A stretch of 8,828 nt of DNA from an uncultured bacterium (GTDB taxonomy: Bacteria > Actinomycetota > Coriobacteriia > Coriobacteriales > Coriobacteriaceae). Below, in pieces: positions 1-5,972 of this stretch (position 1 is the first letter of the stretch; each line of letters opens with the position of its first letter). The notes beneath the pieces were generated by a model. That model saw only the letters and a list, made by a program, of their open reading frames with translations. It was not told the origin of the DNA and searched no databases. Position numbers and translations under genes: made by a program. The stretch spans positions 1 to 8,828 of the forward strand of contig CAJMOP010000082.1 in NCBI GenBank assembly GCA_905215115.1. Reading direction: 5' to 3'.

Positions 1-25
1 CGGAGAGCACTTAATGTGCTCTCCG
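1..25 (-). terminator. Perfect 10-bp hairpin after manA, probable terminator
   Basis: CGGAGAGCAC (1-10) and GTGCTCTCCG (16-25) are exact reverse complements around a TTAAT loop. The hairpin lies 73 nt past the manA stop codon in the direction of manA transcription. A U-tract for the leftward transcript would fall before base 1 and cannot be seen. There is no T-run on the rightward side, so any termination is probably for manA. A second, weaker GC-rich dyad (69-90, arms GTCCC/GGGAC around CGAGCGCTCG) sits between it and the manA stop. The octamer CGAGCAGG occurs twice in between (28-35 and 42-49). Confidence 0.6.
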
Positions 26-97
26 TGCGAGCAGGACTGCCCGAGCAGGCGACCAAACCCCGCGCCCCGTCCCGGCGAGCGCTCGGGGACCGGTAGC

Positions 98-1030
98 TTA
101 CAGGTGGCTGATGATCAGTTCCATCTTGCCTTCGAGGTCGATGGAGCTGACGGTGCTCGGGGCTAGCAGGTGGCTTCCCTTGTGGACGGGGTCGCCGCAG
201 ACGGTGCCTTCGCCGTCGATGACTGACAGGCACATGAAGGGCCAGCGCTGCTCCAAGGTCTTGCTGCCGTTGACGCGCACGCGATCGACGGTGTAGCAGG
301 GGTTGGACTCGAGCTCGGTTACGCCATCGACCTCGCGCGCGGTTACGGTACCGTCGGTCGGTGCCTGCGCGTTAAAGTTGATGCAATCCAGGCTCTGCTC
401 AATGTGAAGTGGGCGCAGCTTTCCGTCGGTGCCGGGACGATCGTAGTCGTATAGGCGATACGTCACGTCGCTCGACTGCTGCGTCTCTAAAATGAGCGTG
501 CCGGTCTTGATGGCGTGCACGGTACCGGAATCAATCTGGAAAAAGTCGCCCTTGTGAATCGGCAGTACGTTGGGCATGTCGTCCCAACGGCCTTCCTCGA
601 TCATCTGTGCGGCCTCGGCGCGGTCCTTGGCACGCTGGCCGACGATGATCGTGGAGCCGGGCTCGCAGTCCAGCACATACCAGCACTCGGTTTTGCCCAA
701 GCTACCGTTCTCGTGCTCGGCGGCGTACTCGTCGTTGGGATGGATTTGGATCGAAAGGTCGTCCTTGGCGTCCAGAATCTTAATGAGCAGCGGGAACTCC
801 TTGTCCTCGCAGTTGCCAAAGAGCTCACGGTGCTCGGCCCACAGCCACGACAGCGTGTGGCCGGCATACGGGCCCTCCGCAATCTGGCAGTCGCCGTTGG
901 GGTGGGCCGAGATGGCCCAGCACTCACCGATGGGGCCCTCGGGAATGTCGTAACCAAATACGGTTTCGAGTTGGCGGCCGCCCCAGATCTTCTCGTGGAA
1001 GATCGGCGTCAGTTTAATCAAGTCGGACAT
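98..1030 (-). CDS. manA: Mannose-6-phosphate isomerase, class I, short type
   Basis: Cytosolic zinc enzyme that interconverts mannose 6-phosphate and fructose 6-phosphate. It either feeds mannose into glycolysis or supplies mannose 6-phosphate for GDP-mannose. The 310 residues match the short Firmicutes-type ManA (about 315). The cupin-fold metal site is visible: QIHPND (His97), GKTECW (Glu115) and GTVHAI (His172). The conserved YRLYDYDR stretch carrying the active-site Arg (192) follows, and the N-terminus has the family's PIF.EKIWGG. The frame is open to 1093, but the ATG at 1030 is preferred. It has GGGGG 7 nt upstream and starts the family-like MSDLIKLTPIF; the ATG at 1036 has the same GGGGG only 1 nt away. 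It follows gntR by 75 nt on the same strand with no terminator between, so co-transcription is likely. Function is sure; the start is less so. Confidence 0.93.
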   Translation of the reverse strand: MSDLIKLTPIFHEKIWGGRQLETVFGYDIPEGPIGECWAISAHPNGDCQIAEGPYAGHTLSWLWAEHRELFGNCEDKEFPLLIKILDAKDDLSIQIHPNDEYAAEHENGSLGKTECWYVLDCEPGSTIIVGQRAKDRAEAAQMIEEGRWDDMPNVLPIHKGDFFQIDSGTVHAIKTGTLILETQQSSDVTYRLYDYDRPGTDGKLRPLHIEQSLDCINFNAQAPTDGTVTAREVDGVTELESNPCYTVDRVRVNGSKTLEQRWPFMCLSVIDGEGTVCGDPVHKGSHLLAPSTVSSIDLEGKMELIISHL

Positions 1031-1105
1031 GTTCATACCCCCATTGTGTTGCGCGGCCGCCCACTCCAAACGAGCCATAGTGAGCGCCCGCATGACTACA
1101 AAAAC

Positions 1106-1825
1106 TTATGCCAGCGTTACGTTGTGCAGCTCAAAGCGGTCGCCTACGTTGTGCGAGATAGAATATTCAAACGCGGTGCCGCTATCCAAGAAGCCAATCT
1201 GGTTGAGTTCGAGCAGGGGAGAGCCGGGTTTGGTATCCAGGCGCTCAGCCTCTTCCTCAGTTGCCGCGACAGCGCGAATGGTGCGATGGAAGCTCGAAAT
1301 CTTCAGCCCGCATTGCTCGCGGATAAAGCCGTAGACCGATCCGTACAGGTCCTTCTTTTTAAGGCCCGGGATCAGTTCGAGCGGCATATAGGTGTACTCG
1401 ATGACGATGGGCTTCTCGTCGACCTGGCGCACGCGCACGATGTGATAGGCGAAGTCATCCTCGGCCATTCCCAGCTGGGTCGCAACCTCTGCCGGCGGAT
1501 TGACGATCGAGAAATCGTAGACCACCGAGGTCACCTTTTCCCCGCGGTGCTCATACGAAAAGCCCTGGGCACGGTCGTTCTTGCCTTGAAAAAACACCTG
1601 GCCGGGAAGTCCCGCCGTGTCCTTGACGTAGGTGCCCGATCCGCGCCGGCTGGTAATAAGGCCTTCCTCGGTGATCTGCTCAATCGCTCGTTTGACGGTG
1701 ATTTTGGAAACGCCATAGAGCTCACAGAACTCAACGACGGTGGGCAACTTATCGCCCGGTTTAAGTGCGCCGTCCTCGATGCTTCGACGGATATCTGCAG
1801 CTATTGCCTCGTATTTGGGAATCAT
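1106..1825 (-). CDS. GntR-family transcriptional regulator, HutC/UTRA type
   Basis: One-component DNA-binding regulator of 239 residues, the normal length for the HutC subfamily. Residues 1-68 are the winged helix: MIPKYEAIAADIRRSI, a recognition-helix region around GVSKITVKRAIEQ (38-50), and the wing RRGSGTYV (60-67). Residues from about 85 to 235 form the UTRA effector-binding domain, including EYTYMP and the terminal AFEYSISHNVGDRF pattern. Such domains usually bind small metabolites, often sugar phosphates. The start at 1825 is set by AAAGGAGG just upstream; the frame extends to 1873 without a comparable site. It sits upstream of manA on the same strand and diverges from a ROK sugar kinase. 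Regulation of both, and of itself, through the dyads in the shared intergenic region is therefore likely, but this is inference. The effector is unknown; hexose phosphate or glucosamine 6-phosphate are reasonable guesses. Confidence 0.92.
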   Translation of the reverse strand: MIPKYEAIAADIRRSIEDGALKPGDKLPTVVEFCELYGVSKITVKRAIEQITEEGLITSRRGSGTYVKDTAGLPGQVFFQGKNDRAQGFSYEHRGEKVTSVVYDFSIVNPPAEVATQLGMAEDDFAYHIVRVRQVDEKPIVIEYTYMPLELIPGLKKKDLYGSVYGFIREQCGLKISSFHRTIRAVAATEEEAERLDTKPGSPLLELNQIGFLDSGTAFEYSISHNVGDRFELHNVTLA

Positions 1826-1861
1826 GGAACCTCCTTTCCGGCTTGATTGAGTACAAACGAA

Positions 1862-1867
1862 AGTATA
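1862..1867 (-). promoter_or_regulatory. -10 box of the gntR-manA promoter
   Basis: Read leftward, 1867-1862 is TATACT, five of six matches to TATAAT. It lies 36 nt before the gntR start codon, leaving a leader of about 30 nt. No good -35 is seen at 16-19 nt. An alternative promoter farther up reads TTGATA (1944-1939), 18 nt, TTATAT (1920-1915); its -35 is better and its -10 worse. Confidence 0.5.
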
Positions 1868-1890
1868 GTCCACGCCTAAGCATCCCTATT

Positions 1891-1931
1891 GCGTTTTTGA
1901 AAAGTTCGAGAAAGATATAATCAAAAAACGC
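1891..1931. promoter_or_regulatory. AT-rich inverted repeat in the gntR/ROK control region
   Basis: GCGTTTTTGA (1891-1900) faces TCAAAAAACGC (1921-1931). The arms match apart from one extra A, with a 20-nt spacer. It overlaps the alternative leftward promoter, so it could be a regulator site, or simply flexible promoter DNA. Smaller nested dyads, GAAAAG/CTTTTC and GATATA/TATATC, lie in the same stretch. Confidence 0.35.
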
Positions 1932-1945
1932 TTTTCTATATCAAC

Positions 1946-1957
1946 TAGAGCGCTCTA
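1946..1957. promoter_or_regulatory. 12-bp perfect palindrome, candidate GntR operator
   Basis: TAGAGCGCTCTA is an exact palindrome in the divergent gntR/ROK intergenic region, immediately upstream of a possible leftward -35 (TTGATA, 1944-1939). HutC-type regulators bind as dimers to short palindromes in or near their own promoters. No second copy was noticed in the window. Assignment to this regulator is inference. Confidence 0.4.
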
Positions 1958-2085
1958 AATGAATATGCATTCGAATAATGTGGTATTGAGCAAATTGATC
2001 GGCTCGAAGATGGGGTTGGGCCGTTTTGCCGCCCAGCGAACCGAATCTCATGCCTTGCGTTTTCCCAGATAAAACCTGCCAAAAC

Positions 2086-2110
2086 AAACCTGTCCCTTTT
2101 TGACAGGTTT
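2086..2110. repeat. 9-bp inverted repeat before the ROK kinase gene
   Basis: AAACCTGTC (2086-2094) and GACAGGTTT (2102-2110) are exact reverse complements around CCTTTTT. The arms carry the word AACCTGTCCC (2087-2096), which recurs in reverse orientation just after the kinase gene (GGGACAGGTT, 3131-3140). The right arm overlaps the TTGACA -35 hexamer. It could be an operator, or half of a short interspersed repeat family. Confidence 0.5.
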
Positions 2111-2131
2111 TTGCCTGGGGAGCGGTACCAT
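2100..2131 (+). promoter_or_regulatory. Probable promoter of the ROK kinase gene
   Basis: A perfect TTGACA (2100-2105) is followed 20 nt later by TACCAT (2126-2131), the same -10-like word seen before ppaC. The spacing is longer than ideal. The start codon is 34 nt past the -10, so the leader would be under 30 nt. The -35 lies inside the GACAGGTTT dyad arm, so a protein bound there would block this promoter. Confidence 0.5.
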
Positions 2132-2165
2132 ACAGGCAATGTTTAAACGAGAAAGGTGGGCTCCC

Positions 2166-3119
2166 ATGGAACCTAAGCAGTACTACATCGGCATCGACGT
2201 TGGCGGCACTTCGGTTAAGGAAGGCCTGTTCGACGAGGACGGCAACCTGCTTGCCAAGGTCAGCGTGCCCACGCCTCCTATCGTTGACGCCGCGGGCTTT
2301 GCCGCGGTGACCGAGGCTATCGATCAGGTGATCGCCAAGGCACAGATTCCGCGCGCCTTTGTGGCGGGCATTGGTCTGGCCGTTCCGTGCCCCATCCCGG
2401 CTTCGGGCGATGCCAAGGTCAAGGCCAACATTGCTATCAACCTGCCTGAACTGAGGATTGCCATCCAGGAGCACTGCCCCGACGCGGTCGTTAAGTACGA
2501 AAACGATGCCAACGCCGCTGCCATGGGCGAGGCCTGGCTCGGCTCTGCCAAGGGCGTACAGAACGTGGTGATGGTCACCATCGGTACCGGCGTGGGCGGC
2601 GGCGTTATCGTCAACGGCGACGTGGTGTCGGGCGTTGTGGGTGCTGGCGGCGAGATTGGCCACATGTGCCTGAATCCGGCTGAGGAGCGCACTTGCGGCT
2701 GCGGCGGCCATGGCCATCTGGAGCAGTATTCCAGCGCCACCGGCGTGGTGAACAACTACCTTGCCGAGTGCAAGAAGGCGGGCGTCGAGCCCATCGAGCT
2801 CACCGGCCCCTCCGATTCCAAGGACGTGTTCCAGGCCTGCCGCGAGGGCGACAAGCTCGCGCTGGCAGCTGCCGATACCATGGCCGACTATCTCGGCCGT
2901 GCCCTGGCGCTTATTGCCAACGTGGTCGACCCCGAGATGTTCCTGATCGGCGGCGGTGCCTCCGCTTCGGCCGATGTCTACCTCGACGCAGTCCGCGAGC
3001 ACTTTAAGCAGTATGCGCTCTCTGCCTCGCGCGAGACGCCCATTAAGGTCGCTTCGCTCGGAAACGACGCCGGCATCATCGGTGCCGCCTACGTAGCCCT
3101 GCGCGCCGCCGGTAAATAG
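2166..3119 (+). CDS. ROK-family sugar kinase, probable glucokinase
   Basis: Cytosolic ATP-dependent hexose kinase of 317 residues, the usual length for ROK kinases. It shows the N-terminal phosphate loop IGIDVGGTSVK (8-18), the catalytic ENDANAAAMGE (Asp114), the second phosphate loop GTGVGGG (140-146), and the ROK signature from GEIGH (163-166) into CGCGGHGHLE (177-186). The family's structural zinc is normally held by one His and three Cys (CxCGxxGC). Here the third Cys is His184, which could still bind zinc. The ATG at 2166 has AAAGGTGG upstream and starts directly before the phosphate loop; the open frame from 2100 adds residues unlike the family. It is divergent from gntR-manA. Glucose is the commonest substrate, but an isomerase neighbour makes mannose or fructose possible. 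The substrate is not decided by sequence. Confidence 0.9.
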   Translation: MEPKQYYIGIDVGGTSVKEGLFDEDGNLLAKVSVPTPPIVDAAGFAAVTEAIDQVIAKAQIPRAFVAGIGLAVPCPIPASGDAKVKANIAINLPELRIAIQEHCPDAVVKYENDANAAAMGEAWLGSAKGVQNVVMVTIGTGVGGGVIVNGDVVSGVVGAGGEIGHMCLNPAEERTCGCGGHGHLEQYSSATGVVNNYLAECKKAGVEPIELTGPSDSKDVFQACREGDKLALAAADTMADYLGRALALIANVVDPEMFLIGGGASASADVYLDAVREHFKQYALSASRETPIKVASLGNDAGIIGAAYVALRAAGK

Positions 3120-3121
3120 CT

Positions 3122-3171
3122 GGTGCAAGGGGGACAGGTTACTTTGCACCAACATGGTGCAAAAGGGACAG
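3122..3171. repeat. Compound repeat after the ROK gene (GGTGCAA / GGGACAG units)
   Basis: Starting three bases past the ROK stop codon, GGTGCAA occurs at 3122-3128, inverted at 3144-3150 (TTGCACC), and again at 3156-3162. TTTGCACCA (3143-3151) and TGGTGCAAA (3155-3163) form a perfect 9-bp stem with an ACA loop. GGGACAG follows two of the units (3131-3137 and 3165-3171). No T-run follows on either strand, so it is not a classical terminator. It resembles a REP-type intergenic repeat; copy number elsewhere cannot be seen here. Confidence 0.6.
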
Positions 3172-3200
3172 CCTTGGCCCCCGTGCCTGCGCCCCAAAAT

Positions 3201-3249
3201 ATGCCGTGGCCCTTCCGTCTGCGAAGGCTCGGCATCGGCGTGCTACCAT
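3201..3249 (+). promoter_or_regulatory. ppaC promoter: dyad plus -10 box
   Basis: TACCAT (3244-3249) is a -10-like hexamer 38 nt before the ppaC start codon. The -35 position (about 3220-3226) has no TTGACA-like hexamer. It falls inside a nested dyad: outer arms ATGCCG (3201-3206) and CGGCAT (3230-3235), inner arms CCTTC (3211-3215) and GAAGG (3223-3227). The dyad may be an operator, or the terminator of the upstream kinase gene, though no T-run follows. Confidence 0.45.
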
Positions 3250-3287
3250 AGCTACGTCCAAGTACACATATCAAGTGGAGGATATCC

Positions 3288-4211
3288 ATGGCAAACGTTC
3301 TTGTCTTTGGTCACCAGAACCCCGATAACGACGCCATCATGAGCGCCGTCGTCCTGTCCCAGCTGCTCAACCAGGTTGAGTATGCCGGCAACACCTACGA
3401 GGCCTGCGCCCTTGGTCAGCTTCCGGCCGAGTCCGCCAAGCTGCTCGCCGACGCCGACATCGCCGAGCCCCGCGTGATCGAGTCCGTCGAGGCCGGTCAG
3501 CTCGTTGTCCTCACCGACCACAACGAGTCCGCCCAGTCCGTCGCCGGCCTTAAGGACGCCACGGTCTTTGGCGTCGTCGACCATCACCGCATCGGCGACT
3601 TCGAGACTGCCGGCCCGCTGCACTACATCTGCCTGCCCTGGGGCTCCAGCTGCACCATCGTCACCAAGCTCGCCGGCGTGCTCGGCGTTGAGCTTTCCGA
3701 CGTTCAGGCCAAGCTGCTGCTCTCGGCCATGATGACCGATACGCTCATGCTTAAGAGCCCCACCACCACCGATGTCGACCGCGCCGTCGCCGCCAAGCTC
3801 GGCGAGCAGGTGGGCGTCGATCCGGTCAAGTTTGGCATGGAGGTCTTCCTCACCCGTCCGTCCGGCTCCTTCACCGCAGCCGAGATGGTCGGCAACGACA
3901 TCAAGATGTTCGAGCCTGCCGGCAAGAAGCTGCTCATCGGCCAGTACGAGACCGTCGACAAGAGCCGTGCGCTTGGCATGATTGACGAGATCCGCGAGGC
4001 CATGCGCGCCTACGCCGCCGAGAAGGGTGCCGACGGCATCGTCCTGTGCATCACTGACATCATGGAGGAGGGCTCGCAGGTCCTGCTCGAGGGCGAGACT
4101 GAGGCTGCTCAGAAGGGCCTGGGCATCGCTGACGAGCACGACGGCGTCTGGATGCCGGGCGTCCTCTCCCGTAAGAAGCAGGTCGCTGCCCCCATCATGG
4201 CCGCCTGCTAG
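3288..4211 (+). CDS. ppaC: Manganese-dependent inorganic pyrophosphatase, family II
   Basis: Soluble DHH-superfamily enzyme that hydrolyses pyrophosphate to two phosphates, pulling biosynthetic reactions forward. The 307 residues match the family (about 309). All hallmark motifs are intact. GHQNPDNDAI holds metal ligands His9, Asp13 and Asp15. TDHNE (76-80) has Asp77 and His78, and VVDHHR is the DHH motif (98-100). LLLSAMMTDT has Asp151. The C-terminal DHHA2 domain ends with the substrate-binding SRKKQ (294-298). The ATG at 3288 has GGAGG 6 nt upstream. There are no regulatory CBS domains, so it is the simple form. It has its own promoter and a strong terminator, so it is a single-gene unit. 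Confidence 0.97.
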   Translation: MANVLVFGHQNPDNDAIMSAVVLSQLLNQVEYAGNTYEACALGQLPAESAKLLADADIAEPRVIESVEAGQLVVLTDHNESAQSVAGLKDATVFGVVDHHRIGDFETAGPLHYICLPWGSSCTIVTKLAGVLGVELSDVQAKLLLSAMMTDTLMLKSPTTTDVDRAVAAKLGEQVGVDPVKFGMEVFLTRPSGSFTAAEMVGNDIKMFEPAGKKLLIGQYETVDKSRALGMIDEIREAMRAYAAEKGADGIVLCITDIMEEGSQVLLEGETEAAQKGLGIADEHDGVWMPGVLSRKKQVAAPIMAAC

Positions 4212-4230
4212 GTTTAGTTGACCGAACGCC

Positions 4231-4270
4231 ACGACCGGATCGCGGACGCCCCGCGCTCCGGTCGTTTTTT
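4231..4270 (+). terminator. Rho-independent terminator of ppaC
   Basis: ACGACCGGA (4231-4239) pairs with TCCGGTCGT (4257-4265). After one mismatch the stem continues as CGCGG/CCGCG with loop ACGCC, and six T's end at 4270. It starts 20 nt after the ppaC stop codon. This is the clearest rightward terminator in the window. Confidence 0.95.
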
Positions 4271-4296
4271 GTGCACGGCGCCGCGTCGTCTCCCGG

Positions 4297-4338
4297 ACAG
4301 GCACGCCCGTGCCGTTGAGCAAATAATGTTCAACCTGT
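4297..4338. other. Cluster of dyads between ppaC and nhaA
   Basis: GGCACG/CGTGCC (4300-4305 and 4308-4313) is a perfect 6-bp dyad with a CC centre. It is followed directly by GTTGAGC/GTTCAAC (4314-4320 and 4328-4334), seven pairs including one G-T, around AAATAAT. ACAGG (4297-4301) and CCTGT (4334-4338) could close the set. No open reading frame is convincing here. It could be a repeat remnant, a regulator site or an RNA fold; function unknown. Confidence 0.35.
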
Positions 4339-4400
4339 GGTTCCGCTTTTCGGCCACGCCTGCGTGCTTGTCGTGCAGGGTAGGCTAGATGCAAGCGTAA

Positions 4401-4406
4401 TACGAT
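4401..4406 (+). promoter_or_regulatory. Putative -10 box of nhaA
   Basis: TACGAT preserves the key T, A and final T of TATAAT. Transcription would start near 4412-4414, at the left arm of the leader hairpin. No good -35 is seen at the right distance. This leaves a leader of about 65 nt, longer than for the other genes here. Confidence 0.35.
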
Positions 4407-4408
4407 AG

Positions 4409-4445
4409 AGCGCGGCGCCGCCACTTGGGCGGGCCGTGCTTTTTT
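4409..4445 (+). promoter_or_regulatory. nhaA leader hairpin with U-tract, attenuator-like
   Basis: AGCGCGGCGCCGCC (4409-4422) pairs with GGCGGGCCGTGCT (4428-4440), with one G-T pair and one bulged G. The loop is ACTTG and six T's run 4440-4445. By form it is an intrinsic terminator, yet it lies 34 nt upstream of the nhaA ATG, and ppaC already has its own terminator. A second small hairpin, CGGGA/TCCCG (4450-4454 and 4459-4463), abuts the ribosome-binding site. GGGCGG (4427-4432) could instead pair with CCGCCC (4473-4478), right before the ATG. An attenuator or riboswitch-like role is inference. Confidence 0.5.
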
Positions 4446-4478
4446 AAGACGGGAACCTTCCCGCGAAAGGAGCCGCCC

Positions 4479-5837
4479 ATGGCAGCAACTGAGCAGCTGT
4501 TCAACGTTCGTGAGCGCAAGCGTTTTGAGCGTCACGACATTTGGGAGCGCATTGCCGAGAACGGCACAATCTCCGCCGCCGTCATGGTGATCGCAGCCAT
4601 CGCCGCGGTCATCTGTGCCAACACCGATGCCTACGAGGCCATTCATCACTTTTTGGAGACTCCACTGTATGTGGGTCTTGGTAGCCTTACGGCCGGCCTC
4701 ACCGTCGAGGTCTTTGTCAACGACTTCCTCATGGCGATTTTCTTTTTGCTGGTGGGCATCGAGCTCAAGTATGAGATGACGGTCGGCGAGCTCAAAAACC
4801 CGCGCCAGGCCATGCTTCCCATGCTGGCAGCCGTGGGCGGCGTCGTCGTTCCCGCCTGCATCTACCTGATCTTTAACCACGCCGGCGCGCGCAACGGTTG
4901 GGCCATTCCCATGGCAACCGATATCGCCTTTGCGCTGGGCGTGCTGTCGCTTTTGGGCAACCGCGTGCCCAACGGCGTGCGCGTGTTCTTCTCGACGCTT
5001 GCCATTGCCGACGACCTGATCTCCATCGCTGCCATCGCCATCTTCTACGGCCAGAGCCCCAGCCCGTTTTGGCTGGGCGCCGCTGCAGTTGTGACCTGCG
5101 CGCTTGTGTGGCTCAACAAGACGCAGCATTACCGCCTTGCCCCGTATTCGGTGCTGGGTCTGCTGCTGTGGTTCTGCATGTTTAAGAGCGGCGTGCACGC
5201 CACGCTCGCCGGTGTCATCCTGGCCTTCACCATCCCGGCCAAGTGCGGTGTTAAGCTCGATAGCCTTACCGATTGGCTGGGCGAGTGCCTGCCGTTGCTC
5301 GACGACCGCTACGACGACGAGGCACACATCCTGGGTCAGCACGACTTTACCGTCTCGACCACCAGAGTCGAGCGCGTCATGCACCGCGTGACCCCGCCGC
5401 TCATTCGCATGGAGCGCCTGATCTCCACGCCGGTCAACTTTGTGATCCTGCCGATCTTTGCATTTGTCAACGCGCAGGTTCGCCTGGTGGGCGTGGATAT
5501 GGGCACGCTGCTGACCGACCCGGTGACGCTCGGCGTGTATTTTGGCATGCTGCTGGGCAAGCCGATTGGCATCTTTGGCATGACGTTTGCCCTGGTTAAG
5601 CTCAAGATCTCCGAGCTGCCGCGCAACGTTAACTGGCACATGATTGCCGGCGTGGGCATTCTGGGCGGCATTGGCTTTACCATGTCGATTCTCATCAGCG
5701 GCCTTGCCTTCCCGACGGCCCAGTTTGAGGTTCTTGCAGCCAAGGCCGCTATTCTCGCCGGTTCGGTCACCGCAGCCGTGCTCGGCATGATCTACATGAG
5801 CGTGGTCTGCAAGCATCCCTCGCCCAAAGACGAGTAA
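4479..5837 (+). CDS. nhaA: Na+/H+ antiporter NhaA
   Basis: Inner-membrane antiporter that exports Na+ (or Li+) in exchange for protons, for salt and pH homeostasis. It has 452 residues and is hydrophobic, with many membrane segments from about residue 30. Family landmarks are in order: NDFLMAIFFLLVGIELKYE (81-99), ATDIAFALG (Asp148), LAIADD (Asp178 and Asp179, the ion-binding pair equivalent to Asp163/164 of E. coli) and LLGKPIGI (Lys361, equivalent to the conserved Lys300). It is longer than the 388-residue E. coli protein. The extra length is in a charged N-terminus and a polar loop at about 262-310 (DDRYDDEAH, followed by HDFTVSTTRVERV) between membrane segments. The ATG at 4479 has AAAGGAG upstream; the frame extends to 4425 through the leader hairpin, which is unlikely to be coding. 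It appears to be transcribed alone. Confidence 0.95.
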   Translation: MAATEQLFNVRERKRFERHDIWERIAENGTISAAVMVIAAIAAVICANTDAYEAIHHFLETPLYVGLGSLTAGLTVEVFVNDFLMAIFFLLVGIELKYEMTVGELKNPRQAMLPMLAAVGGVVVPACIYLIFNHAGARNGWAIPMATDIAFALGVLSLLGNRVPNGVRVFFSTLAIADDLISIAAIAIFYGQSPSPFWLGAAAVVTCALVWLNKTQHYRLAPYSVLGLLLWFCMFKSGVHATLAGVILAFTIPAKCGVKLDSLTDWLGECLPLLDDRYDDEAHILGQHDFTVSTTRVERVMHRVTPPLIRMERLISTPVNFVILPIFAFVNAQVRLVGVDMGTLLTDPVTLGVYFGMLLGKPIGIFGMTFALVKLKISELPRNVNWHMIAGVGILGGIGFTMSILISGLAFPTAQFEVLAAKAAILAGSVTAAVLGMIYMSVVCKHPSPKDE

Positions 5838-5927
5838 GAGCGCGAAAACCGGCTCCAGAACCGATTCGGGCGCGTCCAAAATGCGGATTCTGGCGGTGCT
5901 TGCCGCCTGCCAGACACGCCAGTGGTC

Positions 5928-5972
5928 AAAAAACGCCGTTTGTGAGTACTGTCACAAACGGCGTATCATTTT
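5928..5972. terminator. 13-bp perfect hairpin, strong leftward terminator, possibly bidirectional
   Basis: ACGCCGTTTGTGA (5933-5945) and TCACAAACGGCGT (5952-5964) are exact reverse complements with the loop GTACTG. Read leftward, six U's follow the stem (A-run 5928-5933 on the + strand), an ideal intrinsic terminator. Read rightward, only ATCATTTT follows, so it is weaker for nhaA, which ends 95 nt upstream. It separates nhaA from the leftward small gene. Confidence 0.9.

Noticed and set aside
515..1846. Rightward open frame of 443 codons across manA and gntR
   Set aside because: It is antisense to two recognised genes, without a ribosome-binding site or motifs.
3143..3163. Hairpin after the ROK gene as its terminator
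   Set aside because: The 9-bp stem is perfect, but no U-tract follows on either strand and the motif is part of a repeated unit. Kept as a repeat.
1941..3197. Leftward open frame of 418 codons antisense to the ROK gene
   Set aside because: It is the shadow of a clear ROK kinase and would also run through the shared control region.
3252..5879. Leftward open frame of 875 codons antisense to ppaC and nhaA
   Set aside because: Both sense-strand genes are unmistakable families. The antisense translation is His/Asp/Gly/Ala-rich without domains, as expected from a GC-rich codon bias read backwards.
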